A stretch of DNA of 7,327 bases from the NCBI GenBank assembly GCA_003140275.1, contig PLJQ01000184.1:1-7327 (forward strand). Direction: 5' to 3'. A model generated the notes under the pieces. It was not told the DNA's origin. It did no database searches and saw only the letters and a list, made by a program, of their open reading frames with translations. Below, one piece after another: positions 1 through 6,244 of this stretch (positions are counted from its first letter, which is position 1; each line of letters opens with the position of its first letter). Both the position numbers and the translations under genes were made by a program. The stretch is from Limisphaerales bacterium. GTDB taxonomy: Bacteria; Verrucomicrobiota; Verrucomicrobiia; Limisphaerales; PALSA-1396.

Positions 1-1
1 C

Positions 2-52
2 ATTGATTCAAAAACGCGCCGGTTGAAAGAACTTGGAATGAATTGAATCAAT
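2..52. repeat. 10-bp perfect inverted repeat with 31-nt spacer
   Basis: ATTGATTCAA at 2-11 and its exact reverse complement TTGAATCAAT at 43-52 are separated by 31 bases. The repeat lies just past the 3' end of the minus-strand gene ending at 61. The arms are AT-rich and no T-tract follows, so this is a poor intrinsic terminator. An operator or a recombination end is possible. The window edge cuts off the context, so the role is unknown. Confidence 0.45.
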
Positions 53-60
53 CCGACTTC

Positions 61-336
61 CTACGAATGATGCGGGGGTTCTGGTCCGTCTGCGCCAATG
101 AACATAGACAGAAACAGCAGCATGTTAATTCTGCCAATATCGCCTCTGTCTTTTGCAAGCGCATCGTGAATTTTCTGAACCTCTGCTCTAAGCGATGCGC
201 CTTTTGGCGTCCACGCCACATCCGTGAACCCTCTGGAATCGTAACTGACAGCGGCACTGGCGTATCCAAGTTCCACAAACTTATCCGCCAGCCATTTCAC
301 TTTTTCGTTGCTCGAATTGTCTGTGTCGTCGCTCAT
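61..336 (-). CDS. small hypothetical protein, possible gene-cassette ORF (91 aa)
   Basis: I do not recognise a family. The 91-residue product is acidic at its N-terminus (MSDDTDNSSNEK), then has a helix-strand pattern around 'KWLADKFVELGYASAAVSYDSRGFTDVAW', a charged helix (residues about 46-65) and a short hydrophobic stretch (LLFLSMFIGAD, about 73-83). That stretch is too short to be a confident membrane helix. The protein ends in PEPPHHS. There is no signal peptide. The ATG at 336 follows TTGAGAATTT, a weak ribosome binding site, and lies only 12 bases after the end of an attC-like inverted repeat. That spacing is typical of ORFs in integron cassettes, although the cassette status is inference. 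The reading frame is clean and ends in TAG at 61-63. Competing ORFs on the opposite strand look like shadows. Confidence 0.6.
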   Translation of the reverse strand: MSDDTDNSSNEKVKWLADKFVELGYASAAVSYDSRGFTDVAWTPKGASLRAEVQKIHDALAKDRGDIGRINMLLFLSMFIGADGPEPPHHS

Positions 337-346
337 AAATTCTCAA

Positions 347-413
347 GCAGTCAACGACAGAACTCAGCCACAGCCGGTGGGCGCTCACAACCAGCTTGTT
401 TCAGACGTTGCTC
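347..413 (-). other. attC-like imperfect inverted repeat
   Basis: Read on the minus strand, the element opens with CAACG (410-406) and closes with CGTTG (356-352), giving five perfect outer pairs. Inside, GAA (402-400 GAA) pairs with TTC (362-360), and AGC (396-394) pairs with GCT (368-366), with interspersed mismatches and a central loop of about 20 bases. The right end, GTTGACT (355-349), fits the integron R' consensus GTTRRRY at six of seven positions. The left end, GAGCAAC, fits RYYYAAC poorly. Bulged, imperfect pairing over about 60 bases with conserved AAC/GTT ends is the known architecture of attC sites. A lone degenerate copy is weak evidence, and an ordinary hairpin is the alternative. 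Confidence 0.35.
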
Positions 414-426
414 ATAGAGCAATTTT
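408..426 (+). terminator. short hairpin with T-run (terminator-like)
   Basis: TTGCTC (408-413), loop ATA, GAGCAA (417-422), then TTTT (423-426). The six-base stem is perfect but has only three G-C pairs and a three-base loop. Read on the plus strand it has the form of a weak intrinsic terminator, yet no plus-strand gene precedes it. Its left arm overlaps the outer end of the attC-like element. It may instead be part of that recombination structure. Confidence 0.25.
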
Positions 427-445
427 AATATGCTGGAAAGCCAAG

Positions 446-1358
446 TCAAGGATTATGAACACGACCGAAGCAAAGCGCGCTGACAGCTTCGCGGCGCAGG
501 AGTTCCAATCGTTCCCCGCCGAATACGGCGGCGACGGCTTCCGCTGTGATTTTCAAAGTTCGCGGCGGTGAAACTCGACGGCGTAGCGCGGCGCGGGCGG
601 CTTTGGCGCGTGCCAGCGCGTCCGGCGGCGGCATGATTCCAAAGAAGGCATCCGCCTCGGCTGGCCGGACAAGTTCGCGGTAATGAGCAAACACCATTTG
701 CGGCGAGTTGCCCATGAGCGCGGCGGTTTCGTTTTCGTTGCGATGCCTGGCGTAGTGGTAACTTGCGAAAGAATGGCGAAGCGCATTTTGCGGCCATCCC
801 GCGCGCAGTCTGGATTTGTCCAGCGCCCGCTTGAATTTGTCCGCGTAATTCACGGCGGGAAGTTTTCCACCAATCGCGCGGGTGCAGTCCAGCCAAGCCC
901 TCAAATGCGCGGAAACGGGGACAAGACGGCGGCGGCGGGTCTTGGCCTTGTGCGCCTTCACTTCAATGAATTCCCCGCCGATTTCTTCCCATTCGATTTT
1001 TTCCGCCTGGGCTCGCCGCAGTCCGCCAAATAGCGTTAGCACGATCACGGGCAAAATATCCGGCGTGAAGTCTAGGCAGGCGTCCAGCAAGGCGCGGGCT
1101 TGCGACGGTGTGATAATTCCGGGGGGGGTCGTCCAGCCGGGGTAAATCCACGGCGAGCGCGGGATAGTCCGCAACGTATTTTCGCTTCACGGAAAAGGCA
1201 AAAAATGTCCGCACGTCCACCAAATAACTCCGCATGGTGGAGGGGGCCCAGCCGTTGCGGGAAATGTATTCCAGAATTTCGGCGGGGGTAATTTCCGAAA
1301 TCAGTTTTTCGCGCCGGTTTATTAAAAATCGGTTAATGGACGCTCGCAGCGTCCGCAA
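446..1358 (-). pseudogene. tyrosine recombinase/integrase, frameshifted
   Basis: Site-specific recombinase of the phage-integrase family, split over two frames. The N-terminal piece (from TTG at 1358) carries a core-binding domain: 'LRTLRASINRF', 'ITPAEILEYIS', 'TMRSYLVDVRTFFAFSVKRKY'. The catalytic piece ends at 446 and shows the first arginine in 'FGGLRRAQAEKIEW', lysines in 'KAHKAKTRRRR', the second arginine in 'NALRHSFASYHYA' and the nucleophilic tyrosine in 'VFAHYRELV'. Asn replaces the usual His of the HxxR motif and the usual His/Trp after 'MG'. The frames meet at eight C's (minus strand, 1128-1121). Deleting one C gives a continuous 'RLDDPPGIITPSQARALLDA' and about 303 residues, a normal length. 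The open frame actually extends to the infA stop, without ATG, and 'GVRPRYL' just before 1358 also looks like integrase. It could be a decayed gene, slippage, or an assembly error. Confidence 0.8.
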
Positions 1359-1481
1359 ATATCGCGGGCGAACACCAGCGGCGAGCCAGCCATCGGCTTC
1401 CGTGCCCGCGCCGGTTTCGACCAGGTATTCCCCTGATGGGTCGAAGTCATGAGCACTGAAGAAACCGGCGCGTCGGGAAAT

Positions 1482-1700
1482 CTATTTTAACCGGAACACA
1501 ATCCGGGCTTTCGTCAGATCGTAGGGCGACATTTCCATGCGCACCCGATCGCCCACGGTGAGGCGAACGAAATGTTTGCGCATTTTCCCGGAGATATGGG
1601 CGAGCACCTCGTGCTTGTTATCCAGCTCCACACGAAACATGGTGCCGGGCAGGACCGTGATGACGCTGCCTTCCACTTCAATATTTCCTTCCGTGCTCAT
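1482..1700 (-). CDS. infA: translation initiation factor IF-1
   Basis: A 72-residue S1/OB-fold protein that binds the A site of the 30S subunit during translation initiation with IF-2 and IF-3. Family hallmarks are clear: 'IEVEGSVITVLPGTMFRVELDN' (beta strands 1-2), 'VLAHISGKMRKHFVRL' (the highly conserved middle) and 'VGDRVRMEMSPYDLTKARIVFRLK' (C-terminal strand and the SPYDL motif). Length equals the usual 71-72 residues. ATG at 1700 is preceded only by a weak CTGGA. The gene is not inside a ribosomal-protein operon here: upstream is a possible small ORF, downstream a broken integrase whose frame continues directly from this TAG stop. No convincing terminator separates them. Confidence 0.96.
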   Translation of the reverse strand: MSTEGNIEVEGSVITVLPGTMFRVELDNKHEVLAHISGKMRKHFVRLTVGDRVRMEMSPYDLTKARIVFRLK

Positions 1701-1713
1701 TCCAGATTCAAAC

Positions 1714-1953
1714 CTACATTCGCATGGGCGCGTCGCCGGTCAGCGCCTGCCAACAACAAGCGGGACCTCCATTCAGTGTGGTTCTTTCAGCAGTTTCGCG
1801 ACGCGTCGAGGCAACCCTCACGACCGGAGCAAATAATTTGCCACGACTCGAGATCAACAATTCATTTTGATGGCCCGCAGTTTGTTCATTTTTTAGCTCA
1901 AGTAAAGTTTTTTCCATTTTCGCATTCTGCGCGTGACTTTGCGTCCGTTTCAT
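1714..1953 (-). CDS. possible small ORF upstream of infA (79 aa)
   Basis: I recognise no family in this 79-residue frame, which starts 'MKRTQSHAQNAKMEKTLLELKNE' and ends in a Cys-Cys-Trp containing, Pro/Gly-rich tail. Its support is translational. The ATG at 1953 has a GGAGGA six bases upstream, the best Shine-Dalgarno site in the window, and its stop lies 13 bases before the infA start, as in an operon or a leader peptide. Against it: the second half has no clear protein-like composition, and the promoter would have to overlap the 5' end of the divergent cyclophilin gene. If it is not coding, 1701-1971 is simply the divergent infA/cyclophilin intergenic region, in which I see no convincing promoter. 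Confidence 0.3.
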   Translation of the reverse strand: MKRTQSHAQNAKMEKTLLELKNEQTAGHQNELLISSRGKLFAPVVRVASTRRETAERTTLNGGPACCWQALTGDAPMRM

Positions 1954-1959
1954 GGAAAA

Positions 1960-1965
1960 TCCTCC
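1960..1965 (-). promoter_or_regulatory. strong Shine-Dalgarno site GGAGGA
   Basis: On the minus strand GGAGGA is followed by six bases and ATG (1953). It sits 7-12 bases before the plus-strand cyclophilin start, on the opposite strand. Most other starts in the window lack such a site, which makes this one stand out. It could be chance. Confidence 0.35.
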
Positions 1966-1971
1966 GCACTT

Positions 1972-2661
1972 ATGAAAATATTGCTGTTAATTTGCGTCCT
2001 TGGTTTGACCTTCGGTCTGGTCCTCGCCCCCGCCGAGGAACCCAAGAAGGAAGAAAAGAAACCTTCGGCCAACTCACTGGGCTTCACCGATCCTGCCAAA
2101 CTTACCGAAAAGGCATCCGAGACGTTCAAGGTGCAGTTCGACACAACCAAAGGGAAGTTCACCATCGAAGTCACCCGCTCGCTTTCGCCCAATGGCGCGG
2201 ACCGCTTTTACAACCTCGTTCGTTCTGGTTATTTCAAGGACATCGCCTTCTTCCGCGTCATCCCAGGTTTCATGTGTCAGTTCGGCATCCACGGCGATCC
2301 AAACATCTCCGCAAAGTGGCGCGAGGCAGCAATTACCGACGATCCCGTAAAGGGCAGCAACTCGCGCGGCACGATTTCCTTCGCCACCGCCGGTCCCAAC
2401 ACCCGCACCACGCAGTTATTCATCAACTTCGGCGACAACCGCAATCTTGACGGCATCGGTTTCTCACCTTTCGGCAAAGTGATCGAGGGAATGGACGTGG
2501 TAGATAAAATCAACAGCGAGTATGGCGAAGGCGCTCCGCGTGGGCGCGGGCCGGATCAGAGCCGCGTTCAGGGTGGAGGTAATGCCTACCTGAAAAAAGA
2601 TTTCCCGAACCTCGATTACATTAAATCCGCGACCATCGTCCCTGGCGACAGTAACAAGTAA
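1972..2661 (+). CDS. exported cyclophilin-type peptidyl-prolyl cis-trans isomerase
   Basis: Catalyses cis-trans isomerisation of Xaa-Pro bonds, probably in the periplasm. Residues 1-20 form a signal peptide (MKILLLICVLGLTFGLVLAP), followed by a lysine/glutamate-rich linker (about 21-35) and a cyclophilin domain from about residue 52. Active-site residues matching human CypA R55/F60/M61/Q63 are visible in 'FFRVIPGFMCQFG' (R95, F100, M101, Q103), with 'GPNTRTTQLFINF' supplying the Gln and Phe of the second active-site strand. The CypA Trp121 position is Asn ('NRNLDG'), which in other cyclophilins lowers cyclosporin binding. ATG at 1972 was chosen over an upstream in-frame GTG at 1933 because it begins exactly at the signal peptide. 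No clear ribosome binding site. It is followed after 19 bases by a second cyclophilin, probably in one transcript. Confidence 0.93.
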   Translation: MKILLLICVLGLTFGLVLAPAEEPKKEEKKPSANSLGFTDPAKLTEKASETFKVQFDTTKGKFTIEVTRSLSPNGADRFYNLVRSGYFKDIAFFRVIPGFMCQFGIHGDPNISAKWREAAITDDPVKGSNSRGTISFATAGPNTRTTQLFINFGDNRNLDGIGFSPFGKVIEGMDVVDKINSEYGEGAPRGRGPDQSRVQGGGNAYLKKDFPNLDYIKSATIVPGDSNK

Positions 2662-2680
2662 TTCCAATTCACGAAATTTT

Positions 2681-3196
2681 ATGAACGAAGTCGCTGTCAT
2701 TAAAACCACGGCGGGCGAACTGGTCGTCGAGTTCTGGATCGAGGTCGCGCCCCAGACGGTTGAGAATTTCAAGAAGCTCGCCACCAAAGGCTATTACGAT
2801 GGCACGGCGTTTCACCGCATCGTCAAGGGTTTCATGATCCAGGGAGGCGATCCGTTGACGAAAGACGCGGGCGCAGAGGCCCGCTGGGGCACCGGCGATC
2901 CCGGTTACAAGATCAAAGCCGAGTTCAGTGAAAAACCCCACGTCCGCGGGGTTCTTTCCATGGCCCGCTCGCAGCACCCGGATTCCGCCGGCAGTCAATT
3001 TTTCATCTGCCTGGCGGACGCCCGCTTTCTCGATCGTCAATACACCGCCTTCGGCAAAGTGATCAAAGGCGACGACGTGCTCGGCAAAATCGGCGACACA
3101 CCCACCGCCATGAGCAATGGGGGTGAACGCAGCAAGCCGACTACGCGCGTCGGCGTGGAAAGCATCAAGATTGTTTCCGGCGATTCGGTGAGGTAA
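2681..3196 (+). CDS. cytoplasmic cyclophilin-type peptidyl-prolyl cis-trans isomerase
   Basis: A 171-residue single-domain cyclophilin without signal peptide, so a cytosolic proline isomerase. The core reads 'AFHRIVKGFMIQGGDP' (R46, F51, M52, Q54, equivalent to CypA R55/F60/M61/Q63) and 'SAGSQFFICLADARFLDRQY' (Q106, F108). The CypA Trp121 position is Phe116 and His126 is Tyr121, both common in bacterial PpiB-type enzymes. A loop around residues 58-78 (DAGAEARWGTGDPGYK) is the extended form frequent in bacteria. ATG at 2681 lies 19 bases after the exported paralogue and lacks a good ribosome binding site. The two genes share short identical stretches such as TTCGGCAAAGTGATC, consistent with old duplication. 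A hairpin terminator candidate follows the stop. The symbol ppiB would be reasonable but is not certain. Confidence 0.94.
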   Translation: MNEVAVIKTTAGELVVEFWIEVAPQTVENFKKLATKGYYDGTAFHRIVKGFMIQGGDPLTKDAGAEARWGTGDPGYKIKAEFSEKPHVRGVLSMARSQHPDSAGSQFFICLADARFLDRQYTAFGKVIKGDDVLGKIGDTPTAMSNGGERSKPTTRVGVESIKIVSGDSVR

Positions 3197-3201
3197 GGCT
3201 G

Positions 3202-3239
3202 CCTTTCCGAGGTGGCACTCACACCTCCGGAAAAGGTTT
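3202..3239 (+). terminator. hairpin terminator after cyclophilin pair
   Basis: CCTTTCCGAGGTG (3202-3214) pairs with CACCTCCGGAAAAGG (3222-3236) across a seven-base loop, with single-base bulges at 3228 and 3234, and is followed by TTT. The 13-pair stem is strong and starts six bases after the stop codon. The T-run is short, though a further TTTTTT lies at about 3250. The position fits the end of the cyclophilin operon. Confidence 0.55.
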
Positions 3240-3300
3240 GCCGGCTGCATTTTTTCCTTGCCCGGTTTTGCATTGAAGTTATAAGTGATCCACCAGCTTG

Positions 3301-4785
3301 ATGAAACGAAACGGCGCGGGAAAAAATTTCGACGGGCTTCAAAATCAAATTGACGTTCTGTCACCTTCGCTCCGATGGAGCCGGGCAGTGGTGTTTATCG
3401 GATTTCTCACGATCACATTGCCGATGTTGGGCGAACCTGCGCGGATCGATCTGCCGAATTACCAGATTGGTGAAACCGCCCGCGTGGATGTCGTTACTCC
3501 CGTCAAGCTGGTGGTCATTGACCCCGTCGCCACGGCGCGGCTCAGACTCGAGGCAGCCCGCAACGGATCGTTGGTTTTCCGCCACGATCCCGCTGCGGCA
3601 GACGAAGTGGCCGACAATTTGCAAGTTGCGTTTGCCGCCAGCCGCGAAAAATTCCTCGCCAAGGTGCAGACCGTGTTCCAAAAACGGGAACTGAGCGATG
3701 AGGACGTTAATTCGCCCCGCTTCCGCAACATGGTGCAATGGTTCCAATGGGAAAACAAATTACTGCCGCTGGACCTGAACCTCGCCAGGATCTGGGTGCA
3801 GGGCGGCTCGGACAAGGAACTCATTGATCAACTGACGGTCAAACTGCGTGCCGTAATGCAGGGCTACATCCGCCTCGAAGAAGTTCCAGAACTGCCGGCG
3901 GAGACCAAGGCCGGTCCGCCGATGACGCAAATGTTGACGATCAGCAGGGACGCACCGACGCGCAGCCTGGCGGCGCTCCAGGAGCACAGTCGTTTCGTTC
4001 GCAAGGCGGAGATCGTCACTCTGGAGCGGGCCAAGCGAGACTTCCGTAACACCTGGCCGGCCCCGGAACGCACTTTGCCAAGGATTGTGGAGAAGGTGTT
4101 GAAAACGAATTGCGTCTTTGACGCCGGGTTGACGCAGCAGGTGCTGGCGAAGAAAATCGATTCGCTCTATTCCGCCAACCAGTATGAACCGGAACAGGCG
4201 ATTGTCCATCGTGGCGAAGTTATCGACGCCAGAATCAAAGCCGGGTTGGATCAACTCCGGGTGCAGTCGGCAGTGAACCAATTACAAGCGATCGCCGGAC
4301 GCAAAGATGGGGCGACCTCCTGGTGGTGGTGGTGTGGCGTAACTGCACTCCTGCTGCTGGCTGGGCTTGTTCTGTGGCGGCTGAAGCGAAGGCTTCGTAA
4401 CTCGCTGCTGCCGGTTCCGGTCAGCCCCGCTGCTCTCATGCAAACCGCGGGACCAGCAGCCCAATCCCAAGGGGCGGGATTCATGCTGTACCTGGCCCAC
4501 CTGCTTCGCGACAAGCTTGTGCAGCGATTATTCTCGCAACGAACGGGCCTGCTGGCCACCCAACGAACCGCCGCGACCCACGCGACGGAAATGGAAGAAA
4601 AGCTCTCGAAAATCCAAACGCAGATGCAAAATCGTTTCGAATCCTACCAACAGCGCATCACGGAATTGGAAAAGGAACTGGCCGTGAGCGAGGGGGAAAA
4701 ACGCGATCTCCTGCGCGCCAAGATTGTACTGGCGCGACAGGAATACGATGAGGAGCGAGAGCGAAGCCGTCTCCTGTTGAATTAA
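3301..4785 (+). CDS. bitopic membrane protein, 7TMR-HDED-like periplasmic domain and cytoplasmic coiled coil
   Basis: A 494-residue protein of unknown function. An N-terminal hydrophobic segment (about 28-44, VVFIGFLTITLPM) acts as signal anchor or signal peptide. Residues about 45-339 are extracytoplasmic. A second hydrophobic segment (about 341-359, starting with four Trp) is followed by a basic stop-transfer cluster RLKRRLR. Residues about 427-490 are Glu/Lys/Arg/Gln-rich and form a likely coiled coil. The external part resembles the 7TMR-HDED domain of PgpH/YqfF-type cyclic-di-AMP phosphodiesterases: 'YQIGETARVDVVTPVKLVVID' near its start, 'LVFRHDP' about 20 residues on, and 'IVHRGEVIDARIKAGLDQL' just before the membrane. 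This similarity is my reading, not a search result. There is no 7TM bundle and no HD motif. ATG at 3301 is preferred over TTG at 3298. The stop overlaps the stop of the convergent TPR gene. Confidence 0.85.
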   Translation: MKRNGAGKNFDGLQNQIDVLSPSLRWSRAVVFIGFLTITLPMLGEPARIDLPNYQIGETARVDVVTPVKLVVIDPVATARLRLEAARNGSLVFRHDPAAADEVADNLQVAFAASREKFLAKVQTVFQKRELSDEDVNSPRFRNMVQWFQWENKLLPLDLNLARIWVQGGSDKELIDQLTVKLRAVMQGYIRLEEVPELPAETKAGPPMTQMLTISRDAPTRSLAALQEHSRFVRKAEIVTLERAKRDFRNTWPAPERTLPRIVEKVLKTNCVFDAGLTQQVLAKKIDSLYSANQYEPEQAIVHRGEVIDARIKAGLDQLRVQSAVNQLQAIAGRKDGATSWWWWCGVTALLLLAGLVLWRLKRRLRNSLLPVPVSPAALMQTAGPAAQSQGAGFMLYLAHLLRDKLVQRLFSQRTGLLATQRTAATHATEMEEKLSKIQTQMQNRFESYQQRITELEKELAVSEGEKRDLLRAKIVLARQEYDEERERSRLLLN

Positions 4786-5831
4786 GTGACCGAAGATTTT
4801 TGCTGTGCGCGCAAGGCCTCATCGTAACAGGCCAGCGCTTCGGGATAGCGTTTCAGTCGATTGAATACACCGCCTTTTAACAAGTAGGCCGTCGTCTTCG
4901 AGTTATCCACGGCAATCGCGCGGTCGTAAGCGTCAATCGCTTCCTCCATTCTTTGGAGTCGTTCCAATACAGTCCCTTTTTTAAGCAACGCTTCGATGTT
5001 CGCCGGAGCGATGGTCAGCGCCTCTTCAAAGGACGCCAAAGCTTCTTCGTTTTGCCCCAGATTCAGCAGCGTCTGGCCTTTGCCCAGGATCAAGGCGACG
5101 CGCACCGTTTCGTCGGAGACGGCGGAGGTCTTCGCGTCATTGACTCCTGGCTGATCGGATTTGTCGCCGACCCCCTTTAATTCGCCGTCCGGGTGGCCAT
5201 TGTCGCTGGTTGACTGGGTGAGTGACGTGGAATGTTCGAGTTCGTGGATGCGTTTTTGCAGCCGCTCAATCGCGCCTAGAAATTGCAGGTTGGCATGTTC
5301 AACCGGCTCCTTGGCGTGGGAGTCACCGGTGCCCAGCACGGCCAGCGGGTAATCCCGCGGGTGTTCGAAGCGCGAGGCGCGCGCCATTTCGGTCAGGCGA
5401 TTGAGGGAACGCATCTGAAACCAGGCGGTGAATACCATCGCCACAAACCCGATGCCTGCAAAACCGCCCGCCACCCAGAGCATCACCCGGCTTGAGTTTT
5501 GCAGCGCGTCCAATTCGCTCTTGCGTTGGGCCGAGAGGTTTTGGGCGATAAGCTTGAGACTTCCGGCGATTGTTTCCGCGTTGCGCTGGGCGGAAGCTTC
5601 GGCGTCCTTGTGCGATTGCTCGATGTCGCGCTGGATCGCCCGGAGTTGTTCCTGCGCCAGCAAATAAGCCCGCAACGCTTGTTGCGCCACCGACACCTCA
5701 TCGCTCGCCGGCTCGCCGGTGGCGGACTTGGTTTCCTCCGCCGTCACCGGAAGTGATGCCAGGAGGAGCGCCAGGCAGAGGGAAGCCCGGACGAGGAAAA
5801 ACTGGTAAGATTGAAGTTTTTTCATAAGCAT
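4782..5831 (-). CDS. TPR-repeat membrane protein
   Basis: A 349-residue protein with a signal peptide (about 1-31, LCLALLLASLPVTA then EE), a charged helical periplasmic segment (about 45-112, likely coiled coil: QQALRAYLLAQEQLRAIQRDIEQ), one transmembrane helix (about 116-137, VMLWVAGGFAGIGFVAMVFTAW), a linker with a short helix (LGAIERLQKRIHELEH) and a Ser/Asp/Gly-rich stretch (about 200-238), then three tetratricopeptide units (about 244-277, 278-311, 312-345) with the usual 'A...G......G..EEAL..F..AL...P' pattern. TPRs bind protein partners, here in the cytoplasm. The exact function is unknown. Two in-frame ATGs (5831, 5825) are possible; neither has a clear ribosome binding site. It is convergent with the coiled-coil membrane protein: the two stop codons overlap within TTAA (4782-4785). 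Confidence 0.88.
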   Translation of the reverse strand: MLMKKLQSYQFFLVRASLCLALLLASLPVTAEETKSATGEPASDEVSVAQQALRAYLLAQEQLRAIQRDIEQSHKDAEASAQRNAETIAGSLKLIAQNLSAQRKSELDALQNSSRVMLWVAGGFAGIGFVAMVFTAWFQMRSLNRLTEMARASRFEHPRDYPLAVLGTGDSHAKEPVEHANLQFLGAIERLQKRIHELEHSTSLTQSTSDNGHPDGELKGVGDKSDQPGVNDAKTSAVSDETVRVALILGKGQTLLNLGQNEEALASFEEALTIAPANIEALLKKGTVLERLQRMEEAIDAYDRAIAVDNSKTTAYLLKGGVFNRLKRYPEALACYDEALRAQQKSSVT

Positions 5832-5864
5832 GGGACGCTATCCGCACGTTAAAAGGCTGACGCG

Positions 5865-5870
5865 ATTATG
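5865..5870 (-). promoter_or_regulatory. candidate -10 element for the TPR gene
   Basis: Minus-strand TGCATAAT contains a CATAAT hexamer (five of six to TATAAT) with an upstream TG, an extended -10 form, 34 bases before the ATG at 5831. No good -35 hexamer is found at 16-18 bases. The region 5832-5957 is a divergent intergenic space and must hold promoters for both flanking genes. For the plus-strand side I see none that is convincing. Confidence 0.28.
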
Positions 5871-5957
5871 CAAGGTAAAAAGCAACGCCAGACCGAACAA
5901 GTTATTAACATTTTAACCTCGCTGGAATCGCCTTGACCTGGCGGGAGCGGGACCACG

Positions 5958-6152
5958 ATGAACACAAATGAACTGGCCACCCTGCTCATCCGACTGGGGT
6001 GTCCGCAGAACAAATCGGCGGAAATGGCAGCCCAGCTCGACAAGCGCGCGCGACAACTGGCCGGACAGAATGGAAAAACTTACGAGGCGGCGTTGACTCA
6101 TTTGCTTACCCTTATGAAACAAGGCTGGGCCGCGAAGGCGAAAGGGCATTGA
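5958..6152 (+). CDS. small helical hypothetical protein (64 aa)
   Basis: I do not recognise a named family. The 64-residue sequence is almost entirely helix-forming: 'NELATLLIRLGCP', 'SAEMAAQLDKRARQLAGQ', 'TYEAALTHLLTLMKQGWAAKA', with a single Cys and a short Asn/Gly turn between helices two and three. This suggests a compact three-helix bundle. It has no signal peptide or membrane helix. ATG at 5958 is preceded by GGGAG ten bases upstream, a reasonable ribosome binding site. The stop at 6152 is followed closely by the Nudix gene on the same strand, so the two are probably co-transcribed. A small basic regulator or partner is possible but not shown. Confidence 0.75.
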   Translation: MNTNELATLLIRLGCPQNKSAEMAAQLDKRARQLAGQNGKTYEAALTHLLTLMKQGWAAKAKGH

Positions 6153-6244
6153 TTCGAGGTGGATGAATTTCGATGGCGAATTTCCCTCCGGTCATCTTTA
6201 CTGCGTGCCATGCGCAGCTCGAAATTCACAATCGAAAATTCACC

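Noticed and set aside
421..1490. Shared ATTTTAA near 422-428 and at the infA stop (about 1484-1490) as integrase attachment-site direct repeats
   Set aside because: Seven AT-rich bases are expected by chance; no longer match flanks the integrase remnant.
1701..1730. tRNA T-arm-like GGTTTGAATCTGG on the minus strand before infA
   Set aside because: The flanking five-base stem does not pair and no cloverleaf can be built upstream.
1572..2450. 292-codon plus-strand frame
   Set aside because: It runs antisense over infA and out of frame through the exported cyclophilin; composition is Arg/His/Ser-rich as in shadow frames.
2669..3364. 231-codon minus-strand frame
   Set aside because: Antisense to the cytoplasmic cyclophilin, whose motifs are unmistakable; it also runs through the terminator candidate.
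4320..4335. TGG repeat (four copies) as a phase-variable microsatellite
   Set aside because: It encodes WWWW at the membrane interface, is in-frame trinucleotide and too short to vary the reading frame.
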